DNA of 64,000 nt from Candidatus Binatia bacterium. GTDB lineage: Bacteria > Desulfobacterota > Binatia > Bin18. The translations under genes were made by a program, and so were the position numbers. Positions 7,648-16,654 of the stretch are shown here, piece after piece; the stretch's first letter is position 1, and every line of letters starts with the position of its first letter. The stretch spans positions 1-64,000 of the forward strand of contig JAJDTY010000047.1 in the NCBI GenBank assembly GCA_022826945.1, read 5' to 3'. The notes below the pieces were generated by a model. The model had not been told where the DNA came from, did not search any database, and was given only the letters and a program-made list of their open reading frames with translations.

Positions 7648-9570
7648 TCAATTGCTAACGTTTTCCTCTAAGCCGGCCTCCCGAAAGGCGGCCAGGATAC
7701 GTTCGAGGTCGGCGGGGTCTTTATACGGAAGCGCCTGGGTCATGGTTGTGAACGAGAAGTCGGGGCTGAGGCGGAGAATCTCCGTTGCCAGCGCCCGGGC
7801 TTCTTCAAGACGGCCCAAATCAACCGAGGCCAGGAGCAGATTATAATAGGCCGGTAGAAAATCCGGGTTGTGGGCGAGCGCGCGCTTTAAGACGGCTATG
7901 GATTCTTCGGTCTGACCGAGCACGCGGTAGGTATGCCCCAGGAAGTGCAGATAGATAAACGGATAGCGGGGGTTGAGGCGGATGGCTTGTTGGATGAGTC
8001 GAAGGGCCTCCTGTGGTCGCCCAACGAAAGTCAGCGCGCTCCCGAACCAGGCATAATTGTCCGCATCGTTCGGGCCGAGAGCCACCGCCCGCTCAAGCTC
8101 GCTAATCGCCCGCTCATGCTGCTTCTCGAACAGATAGATATAGCCCAATAACCGATGCGCGACGGGCAACGAGTCGTCCAGGGCCACCGCCCGCTGCACG
8201 AGCGCATGCGCGCGCTGTGAGACCTGGGGGTCTTGCTCCCACTGCATGATAAAGCCGAAGAAGTCTGCCCAGCCCAGCCAGGCATAGGCGGCGGCATACT
8301 GCGCGTCCAGGGCGATGGCCTGCTCAAACAAACGGCGGGCCTGGACCAGCGATTCCTGCGTTGTGCGCCAGAGATAGCTTTCCCCGCGCAAGACGAAATC
8401 GTAGGCCTGGAGGTTATCGGTCGATCTTTGGACCAAACGGGTTTGCTCATCCGCGGTCAGGGTGATCTGGAGGGCCTGGACAATTTGCTGCGTGACCTGA
8501 TCCTGAAGGGCAAAGATATCCCGCATTTCGCCGTCATAGCGCTCCGCCCAGACATGACCGCCGGTGGTGGCGTCTAATAACTGGACATTGATACGAACCC
8601 GGTCATTGGCCCGGCGTACACTCCCTTCCAGAACATAGCGGACGCCCAGGTCGCGCCCGACCTGCTCAACATCGACCGCTCGACCCTTATAGGTAAACGA
8701 AGAATTGCGGGCGATGACAAACAGGCCGGAGATTTTTGAGAGGTCGGTAATAATGTCTTCGGTGATGCCGTCGCTGAAATACTCCTGCTCCGGTTCGCCG
8801 CTCATATTCGTAAAGGGCAGTACGGCAATCGAGGGTTTGTCGGGCAGCGGCAGGCGAGGCGGATTCCAGAAGGCCGGGGATGATAAGAGCGGATACCAGT
8901 CTTTGAGGGCAAAAGCGCCAAGGCCGAGAATCACGAGGACGACCAGGCCGAGGGTGATCAGCGATCCGGGCCCTGGGGGTTTCGGTTCCAAGGAGAGGAG
9001 ATCGCTGTCGAGTGTGGGTGGCACGAGGTCTGCCGCCTCCCAGCGCACCTGATAGACCTGAATGGGCTTGGCGATATTCTTCACCCGCTGCTCGCCCTGA
9101 TACGTAAACACCAAGTCGAGCTTGTTTGCTATCTGTTCATGTACGGCGCCCGATATACAGATACCTCCTCCTTCAGCCAGGCTTTCCAAACGGGCCGCGA
9201 TGTTGACCCCATCTCCGTAAATACGCTCATCTTCAATGACCACGTCCCCGACATTAATGCCCATGCGGTAGTGCATCTGTCGCTCTATCGGAAGCTCGGC
9301 GTTTCGTACGGCTAGCTCCGTCTGAACCTCAACCGCGCACTGCACCGCGTCAACCACGCTCGAAAACTCGGCCAGGAGATTATCGCCAGGAGAATCGACC
9401 ACCCGGCCGGTGTGTTGCTGAATGGTTCGCGCCATCAGCTCCCGATATGCGGTCAGCGTCCGAATCGTGGCGACTTCATCATCGCCCATGAGACGACTAT
9501 AGCCTTGAACATCGGCGCTCAGGATGGCGGCGAGTTTGCGCCTGACGGCGGACGGGTCTTTCTCTGACAT
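7648..9570 (-). CDS. Class III adenylate/guanylate cyclase with TolB-like domain and TPRs
   Basis: 640 aa from ATG at 9570. Domains: class III cyclase (about 12-178) with metal-binding Asp20 ('LSADVQGYS') and Asp63 ('SPGDNLLAEF') and transition-state Asn123/Arg127 ('GVNIAARLE'); one membrane span (about 204-222); a FlgO/TolB-like domain (about 244-370, 'SIAVLPFTNMSGEPEQEYFSDGITEDI'-type start); then TPR repeats (about 400-635). The usual substrate-defining Lys is not evident, so cAMP versus cGMP is open. It probably makes a cyclic nucleotide inside the cell in response to protein partners on the far side of the membrane. The start has a poor RBS; an in-frame extension reaches 9684. Confidence 0.88.
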   Translation of the reverse strand: MSEKDPSAVRRKLAAILSADVQGYSRLMGDDEVATIRTLTAYRELMARTIQQHTGRVVDSPGDNLLAEFSSVVDAVQCAVEVQTELAVRNAELPIERQMHYRMGINVGDVVIEDERIYGDGVNIAARLESLAEGGGICISGAVHEQIANKLDLVFTYQGEQRVKNIAKPIQVYQVRWEAADLVPPTLDSDLLSLEPKPPGPGSLITLGLVVLVILGLGAFALKDWYPLLSSPAFWNPPRLPLPDKPSIAVLPFTNMSGEPEQEYFSDGITEDIITDLSKISGLFVIARNSSFTYKGRAVDVEQVGRDLGVRYVLEGSVRRANDRVRINVQLLDATTGGHVWAERYDGEMRDIFALQDQVTQQIVQALQITLTADEQTRLVQRSTDNLQAYDFVLRGESYLWRTTQESLVQARRLFEQAIALDAQYAAAYAWLGWADFFGFIMQWEQDPQVSQRAHALVQRAVALDDSLPVAHRLLGYIYLFEKQHERAISELERAVALGPNDADNYAWFGSALTFVGRPQEALRLIQQAIRLNPRYPFIYLHFLGHTYRVLGQTEESIAVLKRALAHNPDFLPAYYNLLLASVDLGRLEEARALATEILRLSPDFSFTTMTQALPYKDPADLERILAAFREAGLEENVSN

Positions 9571-9677
9571 AAGCGGCGGTCGTGTTCCGGGGTGAACTGC
9601 TCGTGCTGAACTGGCCAAAGCCCTTGCCAAGGGATAGCATAGCCGCAGACACGACTGAAGGCATCGAGGGGAGCAGC

Positions 9678-10358
9678 ATGGCAACCTATCTGATTATTGG
9701 AGCCGACCGAGGTATTGCAAACGCGCTGTGTCTGCAATTATGCGAGCGCGGAGAGAACGTGATTGCCGCCTGTTTGGGCGACTCGCCCGCCTTGGCAGCA
9801 AAGGGTGCACGCGTCGAGACGGGCGTTGATGTGACGTCGGACTCGGCGGTCCATGCCCTGGCCCAGCGCTTGATCGGCACGCATGTGGACGTGCTTATCC
9901 ATGTGGCCGGGATTTATCTGGACGACGGCCTTGACGCCTTACAGATTGCCGATGTGCAACGCCAGATTGAGGTAAACGCGCTGGGACCGTTGCGCGTTGT
10001 CCACGCCCTCCAATCCTGCCTCGATCACGGCGCAAAAATAGGCATTGTGACCAGCCGGATGGGCTCTATTACCGACAACACCTCAGGCCGGCTGTACGGC
10101 TATCGGATGTCCAAGGCTGCGGCCAATATGCTGGGGGCATCGCTGGCCCAGGACCTCAAAGAGCGCGGAATCGCGGTGGCCTTACTCCATCCCGGGATGG
10201 TCAATACCCAACTGGTGCCCAATCTTCCCGAGAGCGCTCGCAGCCAACTGATTGAACCCGAGGAGGCCGCACGCGGCCTGCTTGCCCGAATGGATGCGCT
10301 GACCCTGGAAACCACCGGAAAATTCTGGCACGCCAACGGCGAGGTGCTGCCCTGGTAG
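9678..10358 (+). CDS. SDR family oxidoreductase, C-factor (CsgA)-like
   Basis: 226 aa from ATG at 9678 (GAGGGGAG upstream). The Rossmann start 'YLIIGADRGIANAL' is atypical. The core 'VTSRMGSITDN' and 'LYGYRMSKAAANML' give Tyr141 and Lys145, with Ser125 or Ser129 as the catalytic Ser. The 'SRMGSI-N-SG--YGYRMSKAA' pattern is that of CsgA/C-factor-like SDRs. The substrate is unknown. It is divergent from the cyclase gene; the 107 bp between their starts probably holds both promoters. Confidence 0.85.
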   Translation: MATYLIIGADRGIANALCLQLCERGENVIAACLGDSPALAAKGARVETGVDVTSDSAVHALAQRLIGTHVDVLIHVAGIYLDDGLDALQIADVQRQIEVNALGPLRVVHALQSCLDHGAKIGIVTSRMGSITDNTSGRLYGYRMSKAAANMLGASLAQDLKERGIAVALLHPGMVNTQLVPNLPESARSQLIEPEEAARGLLARMDALTLETTGKFWHANGEVLPW

Positions 10359-10363
10359 GACGT

Positions 10364-10819
10364 TCAAACAAGGCGAATATTGAATTCCTCGCGAATCTTT
10401 TTTAACGGGACATCGAGATACTGGTTGTTATCCCAGAACGGCCACGGCCGCGTCATCTGTCGTGCTCGGATCATGACTTGGACGAGACGCGGAGAGACGC
10501 GGAGCGTCTCCCAGGCCGTTCGTCCATAGCCGACTTGCCGAAAGATGTTATTGGCCTGGGGGAGCCTGAGATAGTCGAGATATGTCCCGAAGCCGAGCGA
10601 GGTGCCAAAAACGCTCCAGGTATCAGCCATGGCTTCCTGGGGGACTGAGGTGTCACAGCCAAAGACCACATGACAGATATCATGAGCGCGGAAGAACCGT
10701 GCGGCTCGGGAAGGCAGTTCGCTTTCATCGAGGAGACCGGTAAAGCCCGAGCGGTATTCCTCTAAGCCCGCTTGGAGGGAGAGTGGCGCCTCCTGTTCCT
10801 GATAGGAGAATGGCTGCAC
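10364..10819 (-). CDS. Coq4-like protein
   Basis: 151 aa with GTG start at 10819. It contains the exact Coq4 metal motif HDxxH(x11)E: His46, Asp47, His50, Glu62 ('AHDICHVVFG...PQEAMADTW'). Coq4 proteins scaffold or catalyse C1 oxidative decarboxylation in ubiquinone synthesis. Bacterial short relatives also occur in non-quinone contexts. Here it is the last gene of a six-gene minus-strand catabolic operon (24 bases after the hydratase), so a role in decarboxylating a ring compound is possible but unproven. Confidence 0.72.
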   Translation of the reverse strand: MQPFSYQEQEAPLSLQAGLEEYRSGFTGLLDESELPSRAARFFRAHDICHVVFGCDTSVPQEAMADTWSVFGTSLGFGTYLDYLRLPQANNIFRQVGYGRTAWETLRVSPRLVQVMIRARQMTRPWPFWDNNQYLDVPLKKIREEFNIRLV

Positions 10820-10843
10820 GGTCCTGAGTCCTCGACGCGGTCA

Positions 10844-11611
10844 TTATACAAACGTCGCGGACACGCTGCCAAATGAGGAAAAGGTGGTTTCCCAGGTATC
10901 GCCCTTTTCAATGGGCGTCGGCTTGGTCATCGAGCCGGTCATAATGCACTGGCCCGCCTCCAAAGCCAGATCGAATTGCGCCAGGTGATTCGCCAGCCAG
11001 GCAACCGTCTGAAGCTGGTCGTCAATTGCATCTCTGCCCTGCACGCTGGCCACGACCTCGCCGTTTCGTCTGGTCTCCGCGGTCATGGCTCCGAGGTCCA
11101 CATCCGCCGGGTAGGGCCTGACCTCAGGGCCAGTCACAAATCCCCACTGCACCACCCCATCGGCAACACCGAGCGGAAGGTCCGCGCCAATATTGAGCCG
11201 CATGTCCACCAATTCCAGCGCGGGCGCGGCACCGGCCACGGCAGCCAAAGCCTGCTCGCGGGTGACGCCAGGACCCTTCAATTCCTGCCCTATGACGATG
11301 CACAGCTCGGATTCAATAATCGGCTTGCGAAAGTCGGCCCAGTTAAAGCTGCCTCCGCTCTGGAACCGACGACTGGCCAGCAGATAGGCACTGATCGGAG
11401 CATCAAGACCGAACATCTGACGGGTAGCATCGGACGAGAGGCCGACCTTCCAGCCCGCGAGTTGTTCGCCCGCGCTCAGGTGTCGTTCCAGAATTGCCAG
11501 TTGAATCTGATAGGCGTCCTCAAAATTCAATGCCTTTTCCAAGCCGGGGGGCGGATACTGTCCGCTCTGGATGGTGTGCCATAGGGTTTCCACCGCTTCG
11601 TTGATATTCAT
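10844..11611 (-). CDS. 2-keto-4-pentenoate hydratase-like (MhpD/FAH superfamily)
   Basis: 255 aa from ATG at 11611 (AAAGGAGC upstream; an in-frame ATG at 11653 is less likely). The FAH-type fold is shown by 'AGWKVGLSSDATRQMFGLDAPISAYLL', 'PIIESELCIVIGQEL' and 'APALELVDMRL', which carry the acidic metal ligands, and by 'GQCIMTGSMTKPTPIEKGD'. Family members add water to 2-hydroxypenta-2,4-dienoates or decarboxylate 4-oxalocrotonate in meta-cleavage pathways. It is in an operon with a Rieske oxygenase and a muconolactone-isomerase-like protein, consistent with lower-pathway ring catabolism. Confidence 0.88.
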   Translation of the reverse strand: MNINEAVETLWHTIQSGQYPPPGLEKALNFEDAYQIQLAILERHLSAGEQLAGWKVGLSSDATRQMFGLDAPISAYLLASRRFQSGGSFNWADFRKPIIESELCIVIGQELKGPGVTREQALAAVAGAAPALELVDMRLNIGADLPLGVADGVVQWGFVTGPEVRPYPADVDLGAMTAETRRNGEVVASVQGRDAIDDQLQTVAWLANHLAQFDLALEAGQCIMTGSMTKPTPIEKGDTWETTFSSFGSVSATFV

Positions 11612-11655
11612 CGGTCGCTCCTTTTTTGGAAAGTCTTTGAGACCCAGCATCACGG

Positions 11656-12669
11656 TTACGTAATAAACTCGGCTGACGGATGCGCGCGCGGATAGTCACG
11701 TAAGTACTGGAAGAATTTACTCAGGGCCTTATCACTCTTTGTCAGTGTCCCGGGCTGAAAATGAATGGTTTGCATAATAGGCACATCTTCCCCCACCACT
11801 TTTTTTTCGAGCTGCATAGCGAATTGGAGGAAGGCTTCGGTTGAGGCGGTATCGCCGTCCGACTTGCGGGCAACGACAATCATGTATGTTGTTGCCCGGC
11901 CCGGACGGGGCAGACCAAACGGGGCTAAAAAGCCAAACCAGCGTCCATCAAAGATACTGCTTTGATAGAAGATGCTGGTGCCATAAATACCAATCCGATA
12001 CTCAATTGGCTCGCCATTGGCGTGGCGGCCTTTGAAATCATACAGCATGGAATGGGCTGTCCACTCGATATCCTCATCCGGGTCTTCCTGGTCAAACGTG
12101 ACGCCATGCAGGGCTTTGATATGCTGCATGTCTGGCGTGTTACAGCACAAGACCCACGGGTCGACCGGGAGAACTCCCTCAAACGCCTCGACCCGTATGG
12201 CGAGTTCATCCTCGGCATATGGAAAGTCCGGTAGCTCAAAGAGCGGTGTTTCGCCATTAAAGGCCCAGATCAGGCCATATTTTTCGGCTGTGGGAAAGGG
12301 GAACAAGCAGGCGCCGGGTGGTGGCGGGTCGTCAATGCCCGTTTTGACGCAGACGCCGCGTTGGTCGTACTGCCAGTGATGAAAGGCGCAGCGAATGGTA
12401 TTGCCGAGTACCTCACCCACGGAGAGGTCTGCACCAACGTGGGGACAGTAGGCGCTCAGCACCTGCGCCCTGCCGTTCTCCCCGCGGAAAACAACGACCC
12501 GTCCGTCAAGAAAATCTACGCCCCGGACCTGACCCTTGGCCACCTGGCTTGAGAGACACAGGGGAAACCACGATTGCGTGAACAGTCCGTTTGCGCCCTC
12601 AGCCGGAATGGGACGGCCAAGAAAGCGTCGGCGCGGTTCAATAGGCACACCGATAGAAGCGGTAGCCAT
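11656..12669 (-). CDS. Rieske [2Fe-2S] oxygenase, alpha subunit type
   Basis: 337 aa. The Rieske cluster ligands are Cys75-x-His77 and Cys94-x2-His97 ('YCPHVGADL', 'RCAFHHW'). The mononuclear iron site motif D-x2-H-x4-H is at Asp180, His183, His188 ('NTPDMQHIKALHG'). The domain order matches ring-hydroxylating monooxygenases of the KshA/VanA-like type, shorter than naphthalene-dioxygenase alpha subunits. No ferredoxin or reductase gene is close by. Preceded by a muconolactone-isomerase-like gene with a 14-base gap; ATG at 12669 has GGAGAG upstream. Confidence 0.9.
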   Translation of the reverse strand: MATASIGVPIEPRRRFLGRPIPAEGANGLFTQSWFPLCLSSQVAKGQVRGVDFLDGRVVVFRGENGRAQVLSAYCPHVGADLSVGEVLGNTIRCAFHHWQYDQRGVCVKTGIDDPPPPGACLFPFPTAEKYGLIWAFNGETPLFELPDFPYAEDELAIRVEAFEGVLPVDPWVLCCNTPDMQHIKALHGVTFDQEDPDEDIEWTAHSMLYDFKGRHANGEPIEYRIGIYGTSIFYQSSIFDGRWFGFLAPFGLPRPGRATTYMIVVARKSDGDTASTEAFLQFAMQLEKKVVGEDVPIMQTIHFQPGTLTKSDKALSKFFQYLRDYPRAHPSAEFIT

Positions 12670-12683
12670 ACTACTCTCCTCCC

Positions 12684-12965
12684 TTACGCCGGCCCTCCAA
12701 AGAGGGGGTGCAACAGGACCGGCGTGACCTCAAACTCCAGGTAGCGTGCCAGGGGCAGACTGGAGAAAATCTGGTGGACCTCTTCGTTTGAGTCCGCATC
12801 GACAATAAAGAACGAGCCTCCACCGCCGAGCCGGCGATAGGCCGCCAGAATTTTCTTTTGCTCAATGAATTGACGCGCATGGGCCATTTCTTTTTGGATC
12901 AGTTCGGCGGCCTGATCTTCAGGGATTTGCGACCGAAGAATTTTGGTTGTCACCACATAGAGCAT
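12684..12965 (-). CDS. Muconolactone delta-isomerase-like protein
   Basis: 93 aa, the size of muconolactone isomerase and other dimeric alpha/beta-barrel proteins. 'MLYVVTTKI', 'EMAHARQFIEQKKILAAYRRLGGGGSFFIVDADSNEEVHQIFSSLPLARYLEFEVTPVL' follows the family pattern, with alternating hydrophobic strands and the 'S-PL--Y-E-EV-PL' ending. It might isomerise an unsaturated lactone made by ring cleavage; the true substrate is not known. ATG at 12965 has AAGGAGACAGG upstream. Confidence 0.82.
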   Translation of the reverse strand: MLYVVTTKILRSQIPEDQAAELIQKEMAHARQFIEQKKILAAYRRLGGGGSFFIVDADSNEEVHQIFSSLPLARYLEFEVTPVLLHPLFGGPA

Positions 12966-13010
12966 GGCCTGTCTCCTTCCCTGTGAAAGATGAAAAACTG
13001 CTACGACTCT

Positions 13011-13856
13011 TTAGCGGAATGTCGTCATGATGTCCCGGGCAAAATGACGCAAGAGTTGGGGCTCGGTTGACGGGGAGACCGAGAAGACAATATGGGTCAC
13101 ACCCACGGCAAGATAGCCTTCGATCAGCTTGCGCATATTGTGATCGGAGGAGAAGGTCGTCGAGATCAGGACGGACTTCTCAATCTCGTCCGGGTCTCGG
13201 TCGATATGCGAGCAGTGGTCGGCTAGAACCTCGATTTTATGCCGGAAGGTCTCAGGCGTGCCGAAGCTGTTCCACATGTCCGCGTGGCGCGCCACGATGC
13301 CCAAGGCCACCTTCTCCCCGCCGGCCCCAACCAGAATCGGCGGATGTGGCTGCTGAATCGGTTTGGGCTCAAAGGGCGCATCGTGTAGATGATGATGACG
13401 ACCGGTAAAGTTTGCCTGCTGATGGGTCCAGAGTTGTTTAATCAGGGTGATAGACTCGTCCAGGCTGATCAGCCGCTCCCCGGTTGTGGGAAAAGGAATG
13501 TCGTAAGCCTCGTGCTCCAACGCAAACCAGCCGCTCCCGATACCGAAAATCAGCCGCCCATTGCTGATGATATCCACCGTGGTCGCCATCTTGGCCAGGA
13601 CGGCCGGGTGGCGGTAGGTATTGCCCGTCACCATGACGCCCAGACGGACACGCTGGGTTGCCATGGCCAGAGCCGATAAGGCGGTCCAGCCTTCCAGGCA
13701 CGGACCGGTTGGGTCAGAGAAAATCGGCAGAAAGTGATCGAAGACCCAGGCCGTATCAAAACCCAGACTGTCTGCTTCTTGCCACAGCCTGAGCATATCG
13801 TTCCAGTCCCCGTTTTGTTGTGGAACCTGAATGCCGAAGCGGACTGGGTGTGACAT
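13011..13856 (-). CDS. LLM class F420-dependent oxidoreductase
   Basis: 281 aa luciferase-like TIM barrel. 'RFGIQVPQQNGDWNDMLRLWQEADSLGFDTAWVFDHF', 'VRLGVMVTGNTYRHPAVLAKMATTVDIISNGRLIFGIGSGW' and 'QQPHPPILVGAGGEKVALGIVARHADMWN' resemble the TIGR03560 (Rv1855c-like) F420 group. A hydride-transfer or monooxygenase step on the operon substrate is likely. It is 14 bases downstream of the acyl-CoA-dehydrogenase-fold gene and 45 bases upstream of the muconolactone-isomerase-like gene. Confidence 0.9.
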   Translation of the reverse strand: MSHPVRFGIQVPQQNGDWNDMLRLWQEADSLGFDTAWVFDHFLPIFSDPTGPCLEGWTALSALAMATQRVRLGVMVTGNTYRHPAVLAKMATTVDIISNGRLIFGIGSGWFALEHEAYDIPFPTTGERLISLDESITLIKQLWTHQQANFTGRHHHLHDAPFEPKPIQQPHPPILVGAGGEKVALGIVARHADMWNSFGTPETFRHKIEVLADHCSHIDRDPDEIEKSVLISTTFSSDHNMRKLIEGYLAVGVTHIVFSVSPSTEPQLLRHFARDIMTTFR

Positions 13857-13870
13857 GAGGGGCCCCTTTC

Positions 13871-15085
13871 TTATAATTCCTTGAGGGCGCGGATCGTGTC
13901 TTCATCATACATGGCTATCCCGAAGGCGGTCTTGCCAAGGAGTTCCAGGGTCTCGTCGCTGTCAAAAGGATGGAACAGGCCGGCCCGTACATCACGATAA
14001 TATCGTTCTAAGGGCAAGCGCTTAAAATATGAGGCGCCTCCCACGGCCCGCATGGCGAGATCAACCACGCGAGCGGAGTTCTCCATGGCCACCATCCTGG
14101 CGGCCACACTTTTGCGGAGCCAGGTACGGGGTGCTTCCCGGTCGGCCTCGGCTGCGGCTTTCCACAGGCCGGCCCGGGCCGCTTCCAGCAGCATGTCCAT
14201 CTCGCCGACTTTGGCGTAGACGCTCGGCAGATGACTCATTGGTGTGTTGAGCGGGAAACGCGGCCGATCGCGCATAAACTCCACCACAAAATCACGAGCC
14301 GCGGTGGCAATGCCGATATACACGCTGCCGATGGTAAACGGCGCGCGCGGGAACAGATTGGTTATTCCGCCGCGAGTGACTACTGGACGTTCCAGGAAGA
14401 CCGCGGATTCCGGAATAAAGGCGTCTTTGAGTTCGGTACTTCTCGACTCGGTTGAACGCATGCCCATGGTATGCCAGTCGTCTTTGATGATGAAACCCGG
14501 TGTGTCGCGCGGAATCAGAAAAGTAATAATCGTCCCGGTCTGCTGTCCGTCGTGGACGCCTTCTTTCCAGGTCGCTTCGGCAAAATATCGATCAAGCGCA
14601 ATGGACTGGGTGCTGAAGATCTTACGGCCGCTCACCCGCCAGCCGCCGTCCACCCGTTCCGCCGTGGTCCGCGGACGAAGAATGGAAACCGCGTTGTCCG
14701 GCTCGGAACCCGAGCCGCCAATAATGAGCCGCTCGGCCGCGATCTGACGCAGCACGGCTTCGACGGGAGCGGGGCGCTCCCGCTGCCAGAGGTTGATGAG
14801 GAGGCTCATCACATTGAAATGCATATTGATGGCGAGCGCCGTCGGACCGCAGCCCTGGGCCAACCGTTCCTGGGCCTTGATCCGTTCCAACAGGCTGGCG
14901 CCCATCCCGCCCAACTCTTCGGGGATGGTCAGCACGCTGTAGCCGGTCTCTTTCAGCCGCTCGTAGTTCTCATACGGAAACGAGCCTTCTTCATCGTGCT
15001 GGGCCGCGCGCGTGGCAAAGTCGTCGGCTAGGGTAGCCGCGAGGTCTATGAAGCGCTGTTCCCGCTCGGTGTGGAACTGCTGCAT
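13871..15085 (-). CDS. Acyl-CoA dehydrogenase-fold flavoprotein
   Basis: 404 aa from ATG at 15085 (AGGAGGGG upstream); the open frame runs to 15301 without RBS support. 'IPEELGGMGASL' and 'LIIGGSGSEPDNA' mark the flavin pocket, followed by 'DDWHTMGMRSTESRSTELKDAFIP' and a C-terminal helical bundle with 'RAVGGASYFKRLPLERYYRDVRAG'. The usual fatty-acyl motif near the catalytic Glu (YEGTSEI-like) is replaced by 'HPFDSDETLEL', so a monooxygenase or a non-fatty substrate is possible. It is the first gene of the six-gene operon and divergent from the hydrolase at 15208 across 122 bp. Confidence 0.87.
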   Translation of the reverse strand: MQQFHTEREQRFIDLAATLADDFATRAAQHDEEGSFPYENYERLKETGYSVLTIPEELGGMGASLLERIKAQERLAQGCGPTALAINMHFNVMSLLINLWQRERPAPVEAVLRQIAAERLIIGGSGSEPDNAVSILRPRTTAERVDGGWRVSGRKIFSTQSIALDRYFAEATWKEGVHDGQQTGTIITFLIPRDTPGFIIKDDWHTMGMRSTESRSTELKDAFIPESAVFLERPVVTRGGITNLFPRAPFTIGSVYIGIATAARDFVVEFMRDRPRFPLNTPMSHLPSVYAKVGEMDMLLEAARAGLWKAAAEADREAPRTWLRKSVAARMVAMENSARVVDLAMRAVGGASYFKRLPLERYYRDVRAGLFHPFDSDETLELLGKTAFGIAMYDEDTIRALKEL

Positions 15086-15207
15086 GCATCCCCTCCTGTA
15101 TTCCTGGCTCTCAGCATTATCATTCTGCGTGAGACGGGGTAAGCCGGGGGTGCCTGCATTGACAGTCAGTGTGGGCATGTCGTACCAAGACCCGGACAGG
15201 AGGCGGC

Positions 15208-15933
15208 ATGTCCACATTTGTCCTGGTTCATGGCTCATGGCACGACGGCTCTGCCTGGGAGCCGGTATGTGCTCACCTAGAGAAGAAAGGTCATCGGGCA
15301 TTCAGCCCGACCATCGCTGGCCACGGCCACGGCGTTGATAAAAACGTCAACCACGTCCAGTGCACGCAGTCGATTATCGACTTCATCCTTGAAAAAGACC
15401 TGCGAGACATTGTTCTGCTCGGCCATAGCTTTGGGGGAACGATTCTCTCCCAGGTCGCCCCGGCGCTTCCCGAGCGGATTCGGCGACTGATCTTTTGGAA
15501 TGCGTTCGTGTGCGAGGACGGCAATAGCCTGCTGGATGAGATTCCAGGCTACTATCGCACCCTGTTTGCCGAGTTGGTGGCGCAGTCGAGCGATTCTACC
15601 GTGACCCTGCCGTTCCCGATTTGGCGCGAGGCGTTTATTAACGACGCCGACCTGGAGCTGGCCCAGACGGCTTACGCCCGGCTCTCGCCCGAACCGTACC
15701 CGCCGTTTTGCGATAAGCTCGACATGAAGCCGTTTCACGCCCTGGACATTCCTAAGAGTTTCCTGAACTGCACGGAAGACATCGCCCTGCCGCCCGGAGA
15801 GTGGGGCTGGCATCCGCGCATGTCAAACCGCCTGGGGTTATATCGACTGGTCCAAATGCCGGGCAGCCATGAGGTGATTTTCACCAATCCGATTGGCCTT
15901 GCTGAGAAGATCATCGAGGCCGGCCGGGATTAA
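15208..15933 (+). CDS. Alpha/beta hydrolase (EstC/salicylate-esterase-like)
   Basis: 241 aa from ATG at 15208 (ACAGGAGG). 'FVLVHGSWHDGSAWEPV' is the typical opening of the EstC/hydroxynitrile-lyase-like group. The nucleophile Ser is in 'LLGHSFGGTI' and the catalytic His in 'MPGSHEVIFTNP'. The acid probably lies before 'IALPPGEWGW'. It hydrolyses an ester or similar small substrate; the natural substrate is unknown. Confidence 0.88.
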   Translation: MSTFVLVHGSWHDGSAWEPVCAHLEKKGHRAFSPTIAGHGHGVDKNVNHVQCTQSIIDFILEKDLRDIVLLGHSFGGTILSQVAPALPERIRRLIFWNAFVCEDGNSLLDEIPGYYRTLFAELVAQSSDSTVTLPFPIWREAFINDADLELAQTAYARLSPEPYPPFCDKLDMKPFHALDIPKSFLNCTEDIALPPGEWGWHPRMSNRLGLYRLVQMPGSHEVIFTNPIGLAEKIIEAGRD

Positions 15934-15987
15934 AGTCTCAGGTGGGTGAGCGGTATCTAATCTCCGTGAGTCCCGAGTTTCGCCCGC

Positions 15988-16560
15988 TCAGGGAGCCTTG
16001 AGAATATCCAGCATATTCTCAATCATGCGTTGGGTCGCGCCCCAGATTTTATAGCCTCGATAGCGATAGGTCTGAATGGGAATGGTCTCGCCATCGTATA
16101 GCCAGGTTTCCGCATTCAGATTGCCGCGGTCTGCGAGAAACGTGAACGGCACGGAGAAAATCTCGGCCACTTCCCAGGCGTTTGGTTGAAAATTGTACGG
16201 GTAGGGAATCTCCCCAACATAGGGCGTGACCACATAGTTGCTTGCCATGGTACGCAGGTCGTCCAGGGGGCCAATCAGCTGGACGTCCGACGGGCGCAAG
16301 CCCAGTTCTTCTTCAGACTCTCGCAGGGCGGTGTCCAGGGGCGACGCATCCTTTTTGTCCGCTCGTCCGCCCGGAAAAGAAACATCGCCTTTATGGGTCG
16401 GCAGGTTGGACGTGCGGAGAGTAAACAGGAGATGGTAGTCGTCCTCACGCTTGAAGAAGGGGGCCAGTACTGCGGCGCGTTTGGCGGTCGTATCAGCGTC
16501 GAGGACACGAGTTCGATTCCGAAGACGGTTCTTGAGGAGCGTAAGGACATCCATTTGCAT
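15988..16560 (-). CDS. Nudix hydrolase, CoA-pyrophosphatase-like
   Basis: 190 aa from ATG at 16560 (alternatives: ATG 16554, TTG 16596; no strong RBS for any). The Nudix box is visible as 'GGRADKKDASPLDTALRESEEELGL', preceded by 'LPTHKGDVSFPGG', the CoA-pyrophosphatase signature that extends the Nudix motif. Cleavage of CoA or acyl-CoA to 3',5'-ADP and phosphopantetheine is the family activity. It converges with the hydrolase at 15208. Confidence 0.87.
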   Translation of the reverse strand: MQMDVLTLLKNRLRNRTRVLDADTTAKRAAVLAPFFKREDDYHLLFTLRTSNLPTHKGDVSFPGGRADKKDASPLDTALRESEEELGLRPSDVQLIGPLDDLRTMASNYVVTPYVGEIPYPYNFQPNAWEVAEIFSVPFTFLADRGNLNAETWLYDGETIPIQTYRYRGYKIWGATQRMIENMLDILKAP

Positions 16561-16654
16561 CTTTGCCAGCCCATCACATCCGTGGTGGTGAGGCAAGGAA
16601 GCGTATTCGGTTGGCTTGTGAGGGACCCTCCTCAGTTGTTATTGATGTGGCTAC

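Noticed and set aside
10364-10819. Reading the Coq4-like gene as proof of ubiquinone synthesis here
   Set aside because: No other ubi/coq gene is in the window and the operon is catabolic in content.
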